Assembly: GCF_020892095.1 (NCBI RefSeq)
Contig: NZ_AP024845.1
Location: forward strand, 2,728,001-2,792,000
Source of the DNA: Claveliimonas bilis
Lineage (GTDB): Bacteria; Bacillota; Clostridia; Lachnospirales; Lachnospiraceae
Reading direction: 5' to 3'
Length of the DNA stretch: 64,000 nt
Below the pieces are notes generated by a model. The model saw only the letters and a program-made list of their open reading frames with translations, did not search any database and was not told the DNA's origin. Of this stretch, positions 41,952 through 51,797 are shown piece after piece; position 1 is the first letter of the stretch; every line of letters starts with the position of its first letter. Both the position numbers and the translations under genes were made by a program.

Positions 41952-44009
41952 ATGGATAATGTATATATGAATCGAGAGTTATCTTGGCTGAAATTTAATG
42001 AAAGAGTGCTGGAGGAAGCGGAGAATAAAGAGGTCCCTTTGTGTGAAAGGCTCTCTTTTGCGTCTATCTATCAGACTAATCTGGATGAATTTTTTATGGT
42101 CCGGGTTGGTTCTTTGCAGGACCAAAGCCTTCTTGGCAAAAAAATCAAAGATAATAAGACCAATATGACTGCAAAGGAGCAGATTGAGGAAATTTTGAGA
42201 AGAGTTCATATATTAAATGAACGCCGTGACAAAGTTTATGAAGAACTGATGTCACGTCTGAAAGAGTGGGGATTTTCCCTTACGGATTTCAGAAGTATGG
42301 AAAAAAGCGAAAGTGAGTATATGGAAAGATATTTTGCCATGGAGATTGAGCCTTTAATATCACCTACCGTAGTAGGAAAGCGTCAGCCATTTCCGTTTCT
42401 TAGAAATAAAGAAATTTACGCGGTAGCTGTTTTGGAAACAAAGAGTAAGAAGCAGAGGATCGGTATCATTCCCTGTACAAATAGCATGGTAGAAAGGCTG
42501 ATTGCAGTTCCGGACAGGTCAGGAACATATATGCTGGCTGAAGAACTGATTCTGCATTACATGCCGAGAGTTTTTAAAGGCTATCAGATCAGGGCCAAAT
42601 CCTTGATCCGCGTAACGAGAAATGCAGATATAGATGCTGACGCCTTATATGATGAAGATTTGGATTATAGGGAATTTATGGCAGATTTAATTAAAAAAAG
42701 AAAAAAACTTTCTCCGGTCCGGCTGGAACTGTCCAGGGAGATGGACGGAGATATCGTAGGTATTCTCTGTAAATACCTTGATTTAGAGGAAGCCAGAGTA
42801 TTTCGTCAAAGCACACCCCTTGATCTGTCTTTTTCTTCTAAAATCCAGGATATGCTAAGAAAGAACCCGGAATTGTTTTTTGAAAAGCGCACGCCACAGA
42901 AATCTTCCTCTTTTGAAGATGGAAGAGGAATTATAGAGCAGATAAGAGAGTCGGATAAAATGCTTTCCTATCCCTATGAATCCATTCGTCCGTTCCTCCG
43001 GATGCTAAATGAGGCGGCAGAGGATGAAAACGTGATTTCCATTAAAATGACACTCTATCGTCTGGCAAAACAAAGTAAGGTTGTTGAGGCATTGGTGGAA
43101 GCAGCGGAAAACGGAAAAGAAGTTGTTGTTTTGGTAGAGCTGCGTGCCAGATTTGATGAGGAAAATAACATCGAATGGTCAAGACGTCTGGAAGAGGCAG
43201 GCTGTCAGGTGATCTATGGTCTGGAAGGCTATAAGGTGCACTCCAAACTCTGTCTCATCACGAGAAAAAATGAAGGAAAGATTGAATATATCACTCAGAT
43301 CGGAACAGGAAATTACAATGAAAAGACCTCCAGACTGTATACAGACCTTTCTCTTATGACGGCAGATCCGGATATTGGCATGGAAGCATCAGCTGTATTC
43401 CAGGCGTTGTCAAAAGGTGAGACTGTGGAAAGTTCCAGTCACCTCTTAGTAGCGCCAAAATGCCTTCAGTCCCGGGTCCTGGAAATGATGGACGAAGAGA
43501 TAAGGCAGGCAAAAGAAGGACAGCCGGCTTATATCGGATTAAAGTTAAATTCTTTGACAGATAAAAAAATTATTGATAAACTGATAGAAGCGTCGGAAGC
43601 AGGAGTGAAGATCGATATGGTGATTCGCGGTATCTGCTGTCTGGTTCCACAGGTAGAGGGAAAAACAGAAAATATCCGTGTCATCAGTATTGTCGGAAGA
43701 TTTCTGGAACACTCCAGAATCTATATTTTCGGATGCGGCGAGCGGGCCAGATATTACATTGCCTCTGCAGATTTTATGACTCGGAATACTGTGCGCCGGG
43801 TAGAAGTGGCGGCGCCTGTGCAGCAGCAGAATCTGAAAGAACGACTTCAGGCTATGTTTGATCTTATGTTGAGGGACAATCAGAAGGCACGGCACGAAAC
43901 GGCTGACGGCAGTTACCTTTTTGTTCGCATCGAGGATCCTGACACAGTTAAAGTAAACTCACAGGAATACTTTTATGAGGAGGCTTACGAAAAGGCAGGA
44001 CAAATGTAA
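41952..44009 (+). CDS. ppk1: polyphosphate kinase 1
   Basis: A 685-residue PPK1 that polymerises the gamma-phosphate of ATP into polyphosphate. The N-terminal helical domain starts NRELSWLKFNERVLEEA, and the PLD-like catalytic half carries the autophosphorylated His430 in YKVHSKLCL and His587 in FLEHSRIYIF. IKMTLYRLA, IGTGNYNEKTSRLYTD and RFDEENNIEW are conserved. Together with the Pho-box-like promoter and the PstS-like protein it indicates a phosphate-storage unit. Ribosome site GAGGATG-like, 13 bases from the upstream gene. Confidence 0.96.
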   Translation: MDNVYMNRELSWLKFNERVLEEAENKEVPLCERLSFASIYQTNLDEFFMVRVGSLQDQSLLGKKIKDNKTNMTAKEQIEEILRRVHILNERRDKVYEELMSRLKEWGFSLTDFRSMEKSESEYMERYFAMEIEPLISPTVVGKRQPFPFLRNKEIYAVAVLETKSKKQRIGIIPCTNSMVERLIAVPDRSGTYMLAEELILHYMPRVFKGYQIRAKSLIRVTRNADIDADALYDEDLDYREFMADLIKKRKKLSPVRLELSREMDGDIVGILCKYLDLEEARVFRQSTPLDLSFSSKIQDMLRKNPELFFEKRTPQKSSSFEDGRGIIEQIRESDKMLSYPYESIRPFLRMLNEAAEDENVISIKMTLYRLAKQSKVVEALVEAAENGKEVVVLVELRARFDEENNIEWSRRLEEAGCQVIYGLEGYKVHSKLCLITRKNEGKIEYITQIGTGNYNEKTSRLYTDLSLMTADPDIGMEASAVFQALSKGETVESSSHLLVAPKCLQSRVLEMMDEEIRQAKEGQPAYIGLKLNSLTDKKIIDKLIEASEAGVKIDMVIRGICCLVPQVEGKTENIRVISIVGRFLEHSRIYIFGCGERARYYIASADFMTRNTVRRVEVAAPVQQQNLKERLQAMFDLMLRDNQKARHETADGSYLFVRIEDPDTVKVNSQEYFYEEAYEKAGQM

Positions 44010-44027
44010 GATAAGAGTGGTGGTAGA

Positions 44028-44939
44028 ATGATATGGAAACTCGGAGAGAGGCTGGAGCAGATTGAGACAGAAACATGGAAGGAGACAAGGCCTCCGGCTG
44101 TATTTCTCACTGATTCCAAAAATGCCCGCCGGGATTTGGAATTGGCAGGTATACAGTATGAAAATGAAATACAGACCAACAAGATAGGATTTTGTAAACT
44201 GGAAACACAGCAGGAATGCCTGGCGGGTACACTTTGTATCCCCAGGCTTTTGGACGTGCTTGGAAGCAGATACCGCATTTACTTTTTTGTGAATCAAGAT
44301 CATGTTGTACTTGTAGATGATGAAGATTTTTCTATGAGGCTGATCCGAAGGATCAAAAGAAAAAAGACCCATCAAGGAGAAACAAAGGAACGGTTCATAT
44401 ATAATTTTATTGCTGAATTTATGAGCAGAGATCAGGAAATTTTGATGCAGTATGAGAAAATCCTTATGCGCATGGAAGAAGACGTCATGCAGGGGAAAAT
44501 TGAAAATTTCCAGAGGGAACTGATGCCGATACGAAGAAAACTTCTGACACTTCGCGGCTATTATGATGAAATGATGGATATGGGAACAGAGCTTGAGGAA
44601 AATGAAAATGGATTTTTCGCCAAGAAACAGCTCAAATATTTCGGGACACTTTCCAATCGGGCAGACCGGCTGATGGGGAGGACTGCCCATTTGCTGGAAT
44701 ACGCACAGCAGGTGCGGGATCTGTATCAGGCACAGGTGGATGCAAAACAGAATAGTAATATGCAGTTTCTGACTGTGTTGTCCACCATTTTCTTCCCCCT
44801 CACCTTAATCACCGGATGGTACGGTATGAATTTTGAAAATATGCCGGAGCTGAAAAACGGATATCCCGGCGTTATTGCACTAAGTTTGATCGTTATTGTT
44901 GTCTGTATTTTAATCTTTAAAAAGAAAAAAATTCTCTGA
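44028..44939 (+). CDS. corA: CorA-family divalent-cation transporter
   Basis: A 303-residue Mg2+ (or Co2+) channel. Long cytosolic alpha/beta and helical part (1-240), then two membrane helices (about 240-262, FLTVLSTIFFPLTLITG, and 280-298, VIALSLIVIVVCILIF), with the family signature YGMNFENMP between them. 18 bases after ppk, so it is probably in the same transcript. Charge balance for polyphosphate, which binds Mg2+, is a plausible link but inference. It ends two bases from the convergent ABC-F gene. Confidence 0.9.
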   Translation: MIWKLGERLEQIETETWKETRPPAVFLTDSKNARRDLELAGIQYENEIQTNKIGFCKLETQQECLAGTLCIPRLLDVLGSRYRIYFFVNQDHVVLVDDEDFSMRLIRRIKRKKTHQGETKERFIYNFIAEFMSRDQEILMQYEKILMRMEEDVMQGKIENFQRELMPIRRKLLTLRGYYDEMMDMGTELEENENGFFAKKQLKYFGTLSNRADRLMGRTAHLLEYAQQVRDLYQAQVDAKQNSNMQFLTVLSTIFFPLTLITGWYGMNFENMPELKNGYPGVIALSLIVIVVCILIFKKKKIL

Positions 44940-44941
44940 TT

Positions 44942-46864
44942 TTATTCCTGGGAGGCGAGAGCCTCCCATTTTTCATATAATCCTTCCAATTCAGCTGCAA
45001 TGTCAGCTTTTTCTCTGGCAAGTTCCTGACAGCGTATAGAATTGGTATATACTTCCTCCAGCGTCATCAGCTCATCAATCTGTCCGTCTCGTTCCTCCAG
45101 AGAAGTTATGCGTTCCTCTGTCTTCTTCAGATCATTCTGTCGTTTCCGTTCCCGTGCCTTTTCTTCTTTTTGCTCCTGCCAGCTTAACTTGGCTTCGGAG
45201 GCTGCTTCGGCAGCCGGGGCATTATCACAGGATGGAACTGACGCGTATGCGGCAGTCAATTCCTCCCGCTTTTCCAGATAATAGTCATAATTGCCGATAT
45301 AGTTGACAAATGTTTTGTTTACAAGTTCCAGGATCCTGGTGGCCGTTTGGTTAATGAAATATCGGTCATGGGACACATAGAGGACGGTGCCTTTGTAATT
45401 ATTCAGAGCGTTTTCCAGAATTTCTTTGGAGGCGATATCCAGATGGTTGGTAGGCTCATCAAGAATGAGGAAATTTGCTTCCGAAAGCATAAGCTTTGCC
45501 AGGGAAACACGTCCCCTCTCTCCGCCGCTTAAATCTCCGATAAGCTTAAAAACATCATCCCCCGTGAAGAGGAAAGCAGCCAGCATATTGCGGATTTCCG
45601 TGTTTGTAAGAGAAGGATATGCATCTGAAATTTCTTCAAATATAGTTTTTTCCATATGAAGAACATGATGTTCCTGGTCATAGTATCCGATATGCACGTT
45701 TGTCCCAAGTGTAAAGCTTCCGCTGTCAGCAGGCAAAACCCGGTTCAGGATTTTAAGGAGGGTTGTCTTGCCGGTTCCGTTATCTCCGATTACCGCTACA
45801 TGTTCGCCTCTTTTGATTTCAAAGCTGACATTTTCAAAAAGGGGCTGGGACGGAAAAGATTTGCTTAAGTGATCTACGGAAAGAACATCATTTCCGCTGA
45901 CACAGGAAGGTTCCAGCACCAGATGGATATCTGTTCTTTGCTCCGCAGGCTTTTCTATGCGTTCCATTTTTTCCAGCATTTTTTCCCGGCTTTCTGCACG
46001 CTTGATTGACTTTTCCCTGTTAAAAGAGCGGAGCTTTTCGATCACGGCTTCCTGATGGCGGATCTCCTGCTGCTGATTGAGATACTCTTTCATCCTTGCT
46101 TCACGGATTTGCTGCTTTTTACGGGAGTAATCTGTGTAATTGCCAAGGTAGGTCATAATGGAACCCTGTTCAATTTCAATGACCTTTGTTACTACTCTAT
46201 TGAGAAAATAGCGGTCATGGGAGACGATAAGCACGGCACCGGAATAATTCAGAAGATAAGTTTCCAGCCAGGAGATCGAATTAAGATCCAGATGGTTGGT
46301 AGGCTCATCTAAAAGAAGGACATCCGGTTTTGTAAGAAGAAGTTTGCCTAATGCTACACGTGTTTTTTGACCGCCGGAAAGAGCGTCTACCGGTTTGGAG
46401 AATTCTTCTTCGTCAAAACCAAGCCCCTTGAGTACTCCCACAATTTCACTTTCGTAGGCATAGCCATTTTCACGTTCAAACCGGTCAGACAGACGGTGAT
46501 AAGTATTCAGACGCTCAGTAAGTTGTTCGCCCGCAAGGTTGGGAATTTCCTGTTCAATTCGGCGGATCTCTTTTTCCAGTGATATGATCTCCGCTTTGGC
46601 AGTGCGTACTTCTTCGTAAATAGTGTTTCCTCCGGAGAGATCCTGGTGCTGGGAAAGATAGCCAAGAGATTTTCCTTTCGATAAAGTAATGCTGCCGCCG
46701 TCAAGTGGCAGTTCTCCCACGATCATTTTCAGTATTGTTGATTTTCCAGCCCCGTTGATCCCAACAAGTGCTGCTTTTTCATATTCTTCTATGTGAAAGG
46801 AGCCGTTTTTTACAATGACATCCTCACCAAATGCTTTTTCAATTGAATGACATGCTAGTATCAT
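44942..46864 (-). CDS. ABC-F family ribosome-associated ATPase
   Basis: 640 residues with two ABC domains and no membrane segment. Walker A GINGAGKST and GDNGTGKTT, signatures LSGGQKTRVALG and LSGGERGRVSLA, Walker B LLLDEPTNHLDL and LILDEPTNHLDI. A charged inter-domain linker (P-site tRNA interaction motif region, about 230-310) and a C-terminal coiled coil (about 555-635) match the YdiF-like housekeeping subgroup more than antibiotic-resistance types. It would bind the ribosomal E site. Divergent from rex. Confidence 0.9.
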   Translation of the reverse strand: MILACHSIEKAFGEDVIVKNGSFHIEEYEKAALVGINGAGKSTILKMIVGELPLDGGSITLSKGKSLGYLSQHQDLSGGNTIYEEVRTAKAEIISLEKEIRRIEQEIPNLAGEQLTERLNTYHRLSDRFERENGYAYESEIVGVLKGLGFDEEEFSKPVDALSGGQKTRVALGKLLLTKPDVLLLDEPTNHLDLNSISWLETYLLNYSGAVLIVSHDRYFLNRVVTKVIEIEQGSIMTYLGNYTDYSRKKQQIREARMKEYLNQQQEIRHQEAVIEKLRSFNREKSIKRAESREKMLEKMERIEKPAEQRTDIHLVLEPSCVSGNDVLSVDHLSKSFPSQPLFENVSFEIKRGEHVAVIGDNGTGKTTLLKILNRVLPADSGSFTLGTNVHIGYYDQEHHVLHMEKTIFEEISDAYPSLTNTEIRNMLAAFLFTGDDVFKLIGDLSGGERGRVSLAKLMLSEANFLILDEPTNHLDIASKEILENALNNYKGTVLYVSHDRYFINQTATRILELVNKTFVNYIGNYDYYLEKREELTAAYASVPSCDNAPAAEAASEAKLSWQEQKEEKARERKRQNDLKKTEERITSLEERDGQIDELMTLEEVYTNSIRCQELAREKADIAAELEGLYEKWEALASQE

Positions 46865-46968
46865 AAATATATACCTCCGGGACTATTATATCGGTGATTT
46901 GTGAAGGTGTCAATTTTCTGCAATTCTTTATATAAAATCTAATATTCCAAAGTTTTCCGAACAAAAAT

Positions 46969-46997
46969 TTGACTTTGAACAAACAATTCTATATAAT
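46969..46997 (+). promoter_or_regulatory. rex promoter
   Basis: TTGACT (46969-46974), 17-base spacer, TATAAT (46992-46997), 32 bases before the GTG start of rex. No clear Rex dyad (TTGTTAA..TTAACAA) is seen, so autoregulation is not supported. Confidence 0.6.
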
Positions 46998-47029
46998 GTA
47001 GACAGAAAAAGATTGGGAAGGTGAAAAGA

Positions 47030-47680
47030 GTGGAAAGCAGAGAAATTTCGCAGGCAGTCATACGGAGGCTCCCAAGATATTACAGGTATTTAGGAGAACT
47101 GCTTGAAAATGGGGTGGAACGTATCTCTTCAAATGATCTGAGTAAGAGAATGCAGGTAACTGCATCCCAGATTCGGCAGGATTTAAATAATTTCGGCGGA
47201 TTTGGCCAGCAGGGATATGGATATAATGTGAAATATCTTTATACAGAGATAGGAAAGATCCTCGGTTTGGAGGAAGAACATGGAATGATCATCATCGGGG
47301 CAGGAAATCTGGGTCATGCTCTGGCGAATCATGCAGGATTTGAAAAGCGGGGATTTGTATTAAAAGGCATTTTTGATGTTAATCCTACTTTAAAGGGAAT
47401 GACAATTCGTGGAGTGCCTATTTATATGATGGATGAGCTGGAAGATTTTATGAAGAACAGTGATATTGAGATCGGAATCCTCACCATACCTAAAGCAAAG
47501 GCAATTGAAGTGGCAAATCAGCTGGTGGACTATGGGATAAAGGCGATTTGGAACTTTGCCCATACAGATCTGAATTTGCCGGATAACGTGATCGTGGAAA
47601 ATGTACACTTATCGGAAAGTCTGATGAGATTATCCTATAATATCAGCCGTTACAACGAGGAACATAGGGCTGAAAAATAG
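47030..47680 (+). CDS. rex: redox-sensing transcriptional repressor Rex
   Basis: Senses the NADH/NAD+ ratio and represses fermentation genes when NADH is low. It is 216 residues: winged helix about 1-80 (AVIRRLPRYYRYLGELLE, TASQIRQDLNNFGGFGQQGYGY), Rossmann domain with IIGAGNLGHALANH (about 90) and a domain-swapped C-terminal helix. GTG at 47030 is chosen because AAGG lies eight bases upstream. The GTG at 47021 has poor spacing. Confidence 0.95.
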   Translation: MESREISQAVIRRLPRYYRYLGELLENGVERISSNDLSKRMQVTASQIRQDLNNFGGFGQQGYGYNVKYLYTEIGKILGLEEEHGMIIIGAGNLGHALANHAGFEKRGFVLKGIFDVNPTLKGMTIRGVPIYMMDELEDFMKNSDIEIGILTIPKAKAIEVANQLVDYGIKAIWNFAHTDLNLPDNVIVENVHLSESLMRLSYNISRYNEEHRAEK

Positions 47681-47692
47681 CGGGGATATGAC

Positions 47693-47745
47693 AGCGTGTG
47701 AAGTAAGCGTGTGCGGAAGGACAGGCTTTCTTTACACGCTTTTTC
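47693..47745 (+). terminator. terminator after rex
   Basis: AGCGTGTGAAG (47693-47703) pairs with CTTTACACGCT (47730-47740, one G-U), followed by TTTT. Confidence 0.55.
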
Positions 47746-47819
47746 AATAGAAAACTTCGTTTCCTGTTGCGGATTCTTTGTTCTATATAAATAAAATAAA
47801 TAAAAAGGGGGTTGACAGT

Positions 47820-49316
47820 ATGAGATATTTGCCGGATGGAAGACAAATGAAGGCAGCGGATGGGTATACGATACGGGAGAAAAAAATGCCGTCTCTTATC
47901 CTGATGGAAAGGGCGGCAAGAACTTTTGTAGAAACGGTATGTGAAACAGATGCAGATCTGTCAGATGTATGTGTTGTATGCGGATCCGGAAATAATGGCG
48001 GAGATGGATTTGCTATCGCCAGACTTCTTCTGGAAAGAGGAGCGGGAGTATCAGCCTGTATGGTGGGAAACCCTGATCATTGTACCGAAGAGACAAAGAG
48101 GCAGATTCAGCTTTTCCGGGAGGCAGGAGGAACCATAGAGGAAGGTTTTACGGAGAGAAAATGCAGCCTGCTTATCGATGCCATATTCGGGGCAGGGCTT
48201 AGCAGGCGTGTGGAAGGGCATTACCTGGAATGTATTCAGGCGATGAACCGGTCTGAGGGGAAAAAAGTGGCAGTAGATGTACCCTCCGGAGTTTCCACAT
48301 CTACCGGAGAGGTTGTAACCGACGCTTTCCGGGCAGAGCTGACAGTCAGTTTTCAGTGTGAAAAACTTGGCTGTGTACTTTATCCGGGGAAGGAGTTTGC
48401 CGGAGAAGTAAAGGTAACGGATATAGGAGTCGATGTCTCAGAGATGCCGGGGGACAGAGATGTAGCCTATGCACTGGAGCAGGAGGATGCGGCGAAAATG
48501 CTGCCGAAGCGCAGAGAGGATTCTCATAAAGGGACTTATGGAAAGGTTCTTATTATCGCCGGAAGCAAAGGAATGGCCGGAGCAGCTTATCTGGGCGCAC
48601 TGGCGGCCTATAAGACGGGGGCAGGTCTGGTACAGATCTATACGTCAGAGGATAACCGGGCTGTACTGCAGACGCTTCTTCCGGAGGCAATCGTTCGCTG
48701 TTATGATTTCTTTGACGAACGGGAACTTTTGCAGCTGCTGAAATGGGCGGATGTGGTGAGTATTGGTTCCGGGCTTGGAACCAGCGACAAATCACGGAGG
48801 ATTTTACAGGCAACACTGGAAAATGTAGAGGTTCCCTGTGTTGTGGATGCGGACGGATTGAATCTTTTATCTGCGCACAGCCGCTATATGAAAAATCTTG
48901 TCCGTGGTCAGTTTATTTTTACTCCCCATATGAAAGAAATGTCCAGGATAACAAGGAAATCAGTGGAAGAACTTCGAAACAGCCGAATGGAAATATTAAA
49001 GCAGTTTGCCGGAGAATATGATGTTACATGTGTACTGAAAGATGCGCGCACGTGTATTTTCAGTCCCGGGGAGCATCCTTTTGTGAATTTGTCAGGAAAT
49101 GCGGCTATGGCAAAGGCAGGAAGCGGAGATGTTCTTGCAGGTGTGATCACAGGTCTTCTTGCACAGAAAATGTCCTGTTTTGATGCAGCGGTCCTAGGTG
49201 TTTACCTTCACGGACTGGCAGGAGATGAGGCAAAAAGGGAGAAGGGAAGCTACAGCGTGCTTGCAAGAGACCTGGCGGAAAATATCGGGACTGTTCTGAA
49301 AAGACTGGAGGAATGA
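47820..49316 (+). CDS. nnr: bifunctional NAD(P)H-hydrate epimerase/dehydratase
   Basis: A metabolite-repair enzyme that restores damaged NAD(P)HX. The N-terminal epimerase (about 1-210) has SGNNGGDGFAIARLL and DAIFGAGL. The C-terminal ribokinase-like ADP-dependent dehydratase (about 225-498) has GTYGKVLIIAGSKGMAGAA, VVDADGLNLL, TPHMKEMSRI and NAAMAKAGSGDVLAGVI. 498 residues. The start at 47820 has AAGGGGG upstream; the ATG at 47778 is not preceded by one. The acpS gene that often precedes it is absent. Linked to alr by a four-base gap. Confidence 0.95.
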   Translation: MRYLPDGRQMKAADGYTIREKKMPSLILMERAARTFVETVCETDADLSDVCVVCGSGNNGGDGFAIARLLLERGAGVSACMVGNPDHCTEETKRQIQLFREAGGTIEEGFTERKCSLLIDAIFGAGLSRRVEGHYLECIQAMNRSEGKKVAVDVPSGVSTSTGEVVTDAFRAELTVSFQCEKLGCVLYPGKEFAGEVKVTDIGVDVSEMPGDRDVAYALEQEDAAKMLPKRREDSHKGTYGKVLIIAGSKGMAGAAYLGALAAYKTGAGLVQIYTSEDNRAVLQTLLPEAIVRCYDFFDERELLQLLKWADVVSIGSGLGTSDKSRRILQATLENVEVPCVVDADGLNLLSAHSRYMKNLVRGQFIFTPHMKEMSRITRKSVEELRNSRMEILKQFAGEYDVTCVLKDARTCIFSPGEHPFVNLSGNAAMAKAGSGDVLAGVITGLLAQKMSCFDAAVLGVYLHGLAGDEAKREKGSYSVLARDLAENIGTVLKRLEE

Positions 49317-49320
49317 TCGT

Positions 49321-50490
49321 ATGAAAAAATACAGCAGAGTCTGCGCCAGAATAGATTTGGACGCAGTGGAATATAATCTGGATATGATGAAGCAAAACAT
49401 CAAAGAAGAAACGAAGATGATCGGCGTGATCAAGACGGACGGATATGGCCATGGCGCCGTGCAGATTGCCAGATATGTAATGGAAGAAAAAGATTATATA
49501 TGGGGATATGCAGTTGCCACTCTGGATGAGGCTGTTCTATTGAAGAAAAATCAGGTGAAGAAGCCGGTTTTGGTTCTGGGCTGTATTTTCCCGGATCAGC
49601 GGGATATTATGATAGAGCAGGAAGTACGTATGACCTGCTATACATTGGAAATGGCAGAAGATATTTCCAAGAGGGCACAAAAATTGAATCAAAAGGCATA
49701 TATCCACATTAAACTGGATACAGGAATGTCCAGGCTGGGCTTTCAGATTACAGAGGAGAGTGTGGAAGAGATCTGCCGGATTGCTTCTTTGCCGAATCTG
49801 GTATTGGAGGGCATGTACTCTCATTTTGCCACAGCAGATGAAACAGATAAGACATTTACAAAAAAGCAGTTAGAGCGCTATCTGTGGATGAAAGAGAAGC
49901 TGGAGGAACGGAAGGTCACATTTCCTTATTATCACTGCTCAAACAGTGCGGGTATTATTGATGTAAAGGAAGCCAATATGGATCTTGTCCGTGCGGGAAT
50001 TTCCACTTATGGTCTTTATCCTTCCAATGAAGTGGAAAAGAAGAATGTTCCCCTGAAGCCGGCGCTTCAGCTGATCAGTCATGTGGCTCATGTGAAATGG
50101 GTGGAGAGCGGAACGCCTGTAAGCTATGGATGCACATACGTGACAAAAAGGAGAACACGCATCGCGACCATACCTGTAGGTTACGGAGACGGTTATCCAA
50201 GGAGTCTGTCCAATAAAGGCTATGTCCTGATCCGCGGAAAGAAAGCGCCCATTCTGGGACGGGTATGTATGGATCAGTTTATGGTTGATGTCACAGACAT
50301 AGATGCGGTAACCTTCCAAGACAGGGTAACTCTGGTAGGGACGGACGGAGGAGAGGATCTCCCCGTGGAAGTGTTAAGTGATCTTTCCGGCAGATTCAAT
50401 TATGAGTTTGTATGTGATCTTGGAAAACGAATACCAAGAGAATTTATCCGGAACGGTAAAGTTGTGGAACAGATGGATTATTTTGCATAG
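49321..50490 (+). CDS. alr: alanine racemase
   Basis: Makes D-alanine for peptidoglycan. It is a 389-residue PLP enzyme: catalytic Lys38 in GVIKTDGYGHGA, HIKLDTGMSRLGF, the SNSAG region, the second catalytic tyrosine in SYGCTY and PVGYGDGYPR. Its ribosome site GGAGGA lies inside the end of nnr, which implies translational linkage. Upstream of mazF as in many Firmicutes. Confidence 0.96.
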   Translation: MKKYSRVCARIDLDAVEYNLDMMKQNIKEETKMIGVIKTDGYGHGAVQIARYVMEEKDYIWGYAVATLDEAVLLKKNQVKKPVLVLGCIFPDQRDIMIEQEVRMTCYTLEMAEDISKRAQKLNQKAYIHIKLDTGMSRLGFQITEESVEEICRIASLPNLVLEGMYSHFATADETDKTFTKKQLERYLWMKEKLEERKVTFPYYHCSNSAGIIDVKEANMDLVRAGISTYGLYPSNEVEKKNVPLKPALQLISHVAHVKWVESGTPVSYGCTYVTKRRTRIATIPVGYGDGYPRSLSNKGYVLIRGKKAPILGRVCMDQFMVDVTDIDAVTFQDRVTLVGTDGGEDLPVEVLSDLSGRFNYEFVCDLGKRIPREFIRNGKVVEQMDYFA

Positions 50491-50575
50491 GATTCAGGTG
50501 ATGCATACTTTGGAATACATCCGAAAAAGCTGGCAATACTAGAAATATCTTAAGCAAATCGGAGTGTGAACAAAG

Positions 50576-50923
50576 GTGCAGGTAAAGCGAGGAGACATTT
50601 ATTATGCAGATCTAAGTCCGGTGGTGGGATCAGAGCAGGGAGGAGTCCGGCCGGTACTGATCATCCAGAATAATATTGGAAACAGACACAGCCCTACTGT
50701 GATATGTGCGGCCATTACTTCCCGCATGAATAAGGCAAAACTGCCTACGCATGTGGAAATTGATGCAGGTAAATATCAGATTGTCAAAAATTCAGTGATC
50801 TTACTGGAACAAATCAGGACGATTGATAAAAGAAGGCTGAAAGATATGGTATGCCATCTGGACAAAGAACTAATGAATAAAGTTGATGAAGCGCTGAAGA
50901 TCAGTTTTGAGCTTCATACATAA
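50576..50923 (+). CDS. mazF: MazF/PemK-family endoribonuclease
   Basis: A 115-residue mRNA interferase (NdoA type): [38 protein letters not shown] and [13 protein letters not shown] with the catalytic arginine and threonine. In Bacillus it cuts UACAU and is held by the MazE antitoxin encoded just upstream. Here the 85 bases between alr and this GTG start contain no antitoxin frame. Control would need an unlinked antitoxin or low expression. Confidence 0.9.
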   Translation: MQVKRGDIYYADLSPVVGSEQGGVRPVLIIQNNIGNRHSPTVICAAITSRMNKAKLPTHVEIDAGKYQIVKNSVILLEQIRTIDKRRLKDMVCHLDKELMNKVDEALKISFELHT

Positions 50924-50950
50924 TAACAAAGGAGCAGGAGAAGAAAAGCT

Positions 50951-51745
50951 ATGGAAGAAGGCAGTTTGTTTCAGAGAATGAAACAGATTTTTCAAGGAGA
51001 TGATGAAGAAAAAGAAGCTTTGGGCCAGGAGGCGGCAGAGCTGATACGGAACATTTTCCGGTATATGGATAAGGATGCAAGAGATATTATGACCCACAGG
51101 CGTGACATTGTTGCGATAGACGGAGAAGAAACGCTGGAAGAGGCACTGAAATTTATGCTGGAAGAGAGCCATTCCAGGTTTCCCATCTATCAGGAAGATA
51201 TTGACGGGATCATAGGTACCATGCATCTTAGAGAAGCGATGAGATGCTACTTTAATGAAGAACAGCGGCAAAAGTCAGTGAAAGAACTGAAGGATTACAT
51301 ACGCCCGGTTACATTTATCCCGGAGACAAAGAGTATTGACACACTGTTTAAAGAAATGCAGGCCGGAAAACAGCATGTGGTAATTGTACTGGATGAATAC
51401 GGACAGACAGCAGGACTTGTTGCCATGGAAGATATTCTGGAAGAGATCGTGGGAAATATTTTAGATGAATATGATGAGGAAGAGGAAATGCTGACCTTAA
51501 GTCCCGATGGTTCTATGCTGGCAAAGGGATTTATGGACCTGGAAGATCTGGAAGAAAGTTTAAAAATCAGCTTTGATAAAGAGGAGTATGAGACTTTGAA
51601 TGGTTTTCTCATCGATCAGCTGGATCGTATACCGGCAGAAGATGAGCACTGTGTGATAGAGTATGAAGGATATTGTTTCACAGTTCTTTCTGTAGACAAC
51701 AATGCAATTCAGACAGTTAAGATTGAAAAAATATCCAAGGAGTGA
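50951..51745 (+). CDS. soluble CBS-pair/CorC_HlyC domain protein
   Basis: 264 residues. The CBS pair (about 45-175; ARDIMTHRRDIVAI, SRFPIYQEDIDGIIG, HVVIVLDEYGQTAGLVAMEDILEEIVG) and a C-terminal CorC_HlyC FAD-like domain (about 185-262) match the cytosolic part of TlyC/CNNM-type metal exporters. The DUF21 membrane domain normally in front is missing, as in E. coli CorC. A Mg2+/Co2+ efflux-related role is possible. It lies 27 bases after mazF. Confidence 0.85.
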   Translation: MEEGSLFQRMKQIFQGDDEEKEALGQEAAELIRNIFRYMDKDARDIMTHRRDIVAIDGEETLEEALKFMLEESHSRFPIYQEDIDGIIGTMHLREAMRCYFNEEQRQKSVKELKDYIRPVTFIPETKSIDTLFKEMQAGKQHVVIVLDEYGQTAGLVAMEDILEEIVGNILDEYDEEEEMLTLSPDGSMLAKGFMDLEDLEESLKISFDKEEYETLNGFLIDQLDRIPAEDEHCVIEYEGYCFTVLSVDNNAIQTVKIEKISKE

Positions 51746-51797
51746 TAAAATAGAAAAAGTGTGAATAAAAAGGATAAATGCAAGGAGAGAGAAAAAC

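Noticed and set aside
46865-47029. Rex autoregulatory operator near its own promoter
   Set aside because: TTGAACAAACAATT resembles part of a Rex site but lacks the TTGTTAA-n4-TTAACAA symmetry.
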